Shown here: piece after piece, positions 3,481-5,008 of the stretch | Numbering within the stretch: the first letter of the stretch is position 1 | Layout of the letters: each line of letters begins with the position of its first letter | Assembly (NCBI GenBank): GCA_018816625.1 | Contig: JAHIVR010000026.1 | Location: 1 to 5,008, forward strand | Origin: Nanobdellota archaeon | GTDB taxonomy: Archaea > Nanobdellota > Nanobdellia > Pacearchaeales > GW2011-AR1 | DNA length: 5,008 nt | Reading direction: 5' to 3' | Notes under the pieces: generated by a model | Seen by the model: only the letters and a program-made list of their open reading frames with translations | The model's database searches: none | What the model was told of the DNA's origin: nothing | Position numbers and translations under genes: made by a program

Positions 3481-3744
3481 AAATTCTTAGCAAAAATGAA
3501 GATATTGTTAGGCCTGTTTATTGCTTACTTGACCCTTTGGAGCCAGGCAATCATACTCTTTTTATATCTGAAGATTAATGTTGATACGGTTTTTATTGTT
3601 TTGGGTTATGTGGTTTGTCTTGTCATGACGCTCATAGATTGGAGATGGATATACCCGCACTCGGAGGAATGGCGATGGATAAGGAATCCAGCCTATAAGA
3701 AGATAATAGAGGAAGGAATCAATAATGAAAATAGTTCTGGTTAG
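3472..3744 (+). CDS. 90-aa two-TM membrane protein with Trp-rich tail
   Basis: The N-terminus (MNWKFLAKMK) is basic. Residues about 11-33 and 38-58 are hydrophobic segments joined by a short loop (KINVD). The soluble tail is rich in Trp (DWRWIYPHSEEWRWIRNP, 56-73). The hydrophobic hairpin implies both ends in the cytoplasm. I do not recognise a family. Its base composition resembles the following radical-SAM gene rather than the A/T-rich genes before it. Its last 20 bases overlap the start of that gene in another frame, so the two probably belong together and the membrane protein may be a partner of the enzyme. Confidence 0.75.
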   Translation: MNWKFLAKMKILLGLFIAYLTLWSQAIILFLYLKINVDTVFIVLGYVVCLVMTLIDWRWIYPHSEEWRWIRNPAYKKIIEEGINNENSSG

Positions 3745-5008
3745 TACAAATCTCAGAATGGCCGAATCCAACATACCGCTGGGCATATGCTACATAGCAT
3801 CTTACCTTATAAGCAAGGGTTATGATGTTTCAATAATTGACAGGGATGACAACCCAGTCGAGAAAATCCTTGAATTGAATCCAGACATAGCCGGTTTCTC
3901 AACCACATCTTCGACTTATTGGAAAACTGTGGAATGGGCAACTGAAATCAAAAAACAATCAAACATCACTACTGTTATTGGGGGATCCCACATAACAACA
4001 GTAAAAAAGCTTGATGAATGTTTTGATGCTGGAGTCATAGGTGAGGGAGAACTAGCAATGGAGGATATTATAAATGGAAAAAGGGGTTTGGTAACAAAAC
4101 CATTCATAGAGAATTTGGACATGCTTCCGTTCCCCGCATGCGACTTGGTGGATATGAAATATTATACCATACCAAGAACGGGGTGCAGCACGATACTGGA
4201 AAAATCAATGGATGTCTTCACTAGCAGGGGATGTCCATTTCGTTGTGTTTTTTGTAGTGCCGAGGCCATATGGAAAAGGAGAGTGAGATATTTCTCTCCC
4301 GAATATGTCAATAAACACATCAGGCGTTTGGTTGACACTTACAAACTGGAGCACATCAATATCATAGATGATACATTCGCCTTGGACATTGGGAGGGTAA
4401 GGAAATTCGCTGACATACTGCCAAAGAATGTGTCCTACACAATCCAAATAAGGGCGGATGTGTTTGACGATGAAAGGTGCAAACTGTTCAAGAGAATGAA
4501 TGTCAGGGAAATAATGGTAGGCTTCGAATCTGGGAACCAGAGAATACTTGATTATTTGAAATGCAATACGGTCAAAGTTGAGGACAATAAAAGAACTATT
4601 ATGCTATGTAAAAAATATGGTTTCGGATTATATGCACATATCATCATAGGAAGCCCGACCGAAACCAAGAAGGATATGCTGGAGACTTTGGAATTGGTCG
4701 AGGATGACGGGGTTTCAATGGTGGGAATAAATGTTTTAACACCCATGCCAGGAACACAATTATGGGAAGAGTTAAAGCAAAAGGGCATGGTGAGTGATGA
4801 TATGGATTTTAAAAAATTTGACTTTGCAAACGACAGCAGATATACGGACATGAAAGACAGGATACACATCGCATCAATATCCCCAGAAGAATTGCTCGAG
4901 ATGGTTAATTTTTTTAGAAAGGAACTCGAATACAAGAATCTTAAATTTAAATTTACTCCCAGCAAGCTGTTTATGTTGGGTACATGGAAAAAGATATTGA
5001 GAAATCCA
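3725..5008 (+). CDS. B12-binding-domain radical-SAM protein (partial, runs off the window)
   Basis: 428 codons are visible without a stop. Residues 1-120 form a cobalamin-binding-type Rossmann domain (MKIVLVSTN start, GGSHIT at 86-91, DAGVIGEGE at 101-109). A LDMLPFPACD linker (131-140) follows, then the radical-SAM barrel with CxxxCxxC (Cys170, Cys174, Cys177), DDTFALD (215-221), IQIRADV (241-247), GFESGNQRIL (266-275), IIGSPTET (307-314) and LTPMPGTQLW (338-347). Known relatives bind a [4Fe-4S] cluster and SAM, often with methylcobalamin, for methylation or other radical chemistry on lipids, bacteriochlorophylls or natural products. The classic DxHxxG motif is absent (DRDDN at 39-43), so His-ligated cobalamin is unlikely. 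The substrate cannot be told. GAGGAAGG (3710-3717) is the ribosome binding site; the start lies within the previous gene. Confidence 0.9.
   Translation, partial: MKIVLVSTNLRMAESNIPLGICYIASYLISKGYDVSIIDRDDNPVEKILELNPDIAGFSTTSSTYWKTVEWATEIKKQSNITTVIGGSHITTVKKLDECFDAGVIGEGELAMEDIINGKRGLVTKPFIENLDMLPFPACDLVDMKYYTIPRTGCSTILEKSMDVFTSRGCPFRCVFCSAEAIWKRRVRYFSPEYVNKHIRRLVDTYKLEHINIIDDTFALDIGRVRKFADILPKNVSYTIQIRADVFDDERCKLFKRMNVREIMVGFESGNQRILDYLKCNTVKVEDNKRTIMLCKKYGFGLYAHIIIGSPTETKKDMLETLELVEDDGVSMVGINVLTPMPGTQLWEELKQKGMVSDDMDFKKFDFANDSRYTDMKDRIHIASISPEELLEMVNFFRKELEYKNLKFKFTPSKLFMLGTWKKILRNP

Noticed and set aside
4552..4965. 137-codon minus-strand frame
   Set aside because: Shadow of the radical-SAM gene, which has clear conserved motifs in the opposite frame; Ser/Leu-rich composition is typical of an antisense frame.

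Overview
The window looks archaeal, from an uncultivated genome or an integrated/viral accessory region. The evidence is indirect. Arginine is written almost only as AGA/AGG and isoleucine very often as ATA. Several genes have GGTGA-type ribosome binding sites. One gene start lies about 30 bases below an A/T-only TATA-like element with almost no leader. Many genes are micro-ORFs of 30-60 codons, four of them cysteine-rich, which is typical of archaeal viruses and mobile elements. No capsid, integrase or replication gene is visible, so 'viral' is an inference.

Layout. (1) 1-649: two consecutive plus-strand genes for secreted or membrane-anchored paralogs. Only the last 32 codons of the first are inside the window. 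Both end in the same 99-bp module (Pro-rich linker, hydrophobic helix, terminal Cys). (2) 650-852, minus strand: a 33-aa zinc-ribbon protein preceded by a 31-aa helical micro-ORF. The zinc-ribbon stop codon directly abuts the stop of the membrane protein. (3) 853-1089: a divergent control region of 237 bases with two tandem 17-bp palindromes, a third palindrome, and TATA-like elements facing both ways. (4) 1090-2103, plus strand: a ribbon-helix-helix regulator, a coupled micro-ORF, a stretch with strong RNA-folding potential (1305-1403), then four small genes (coiled coil, Cys-rich, one-TM and two-TM). (5) 2104-3470, plus strand and visibly more A/T-rich: a basic protein, a viral-type radical-SAM protein whose middle cluster cysteine is a histidine, and two small zinc-binding proteins. 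Every gene junction here carries the same ~33-bp repeat (AACTAAAAAAATT plus a ribosome binding site). (6) 3472-5008: a two-TM protein and, overlapping it by 20 bases, a cobalamin-domain radical-SAM protein that runs off the window.

The plus-strand genes from 1090 on are tightly packed with TAATG or GTGA overlaps and could be one transcription unit under the 853-1089 control region, with the ribbon-helix-helix protein as candidate regulator. The most notable feature is the set of five junction repeats. In three copies the repeat encodes the C-terminal tail (ELKKL) of the upstream gene. In the other two it is not part of the upstream gene's reading frame. It therefore behaves as a conserved DNA linker, consistent with single-gene cassettes being exchanged at these joints.
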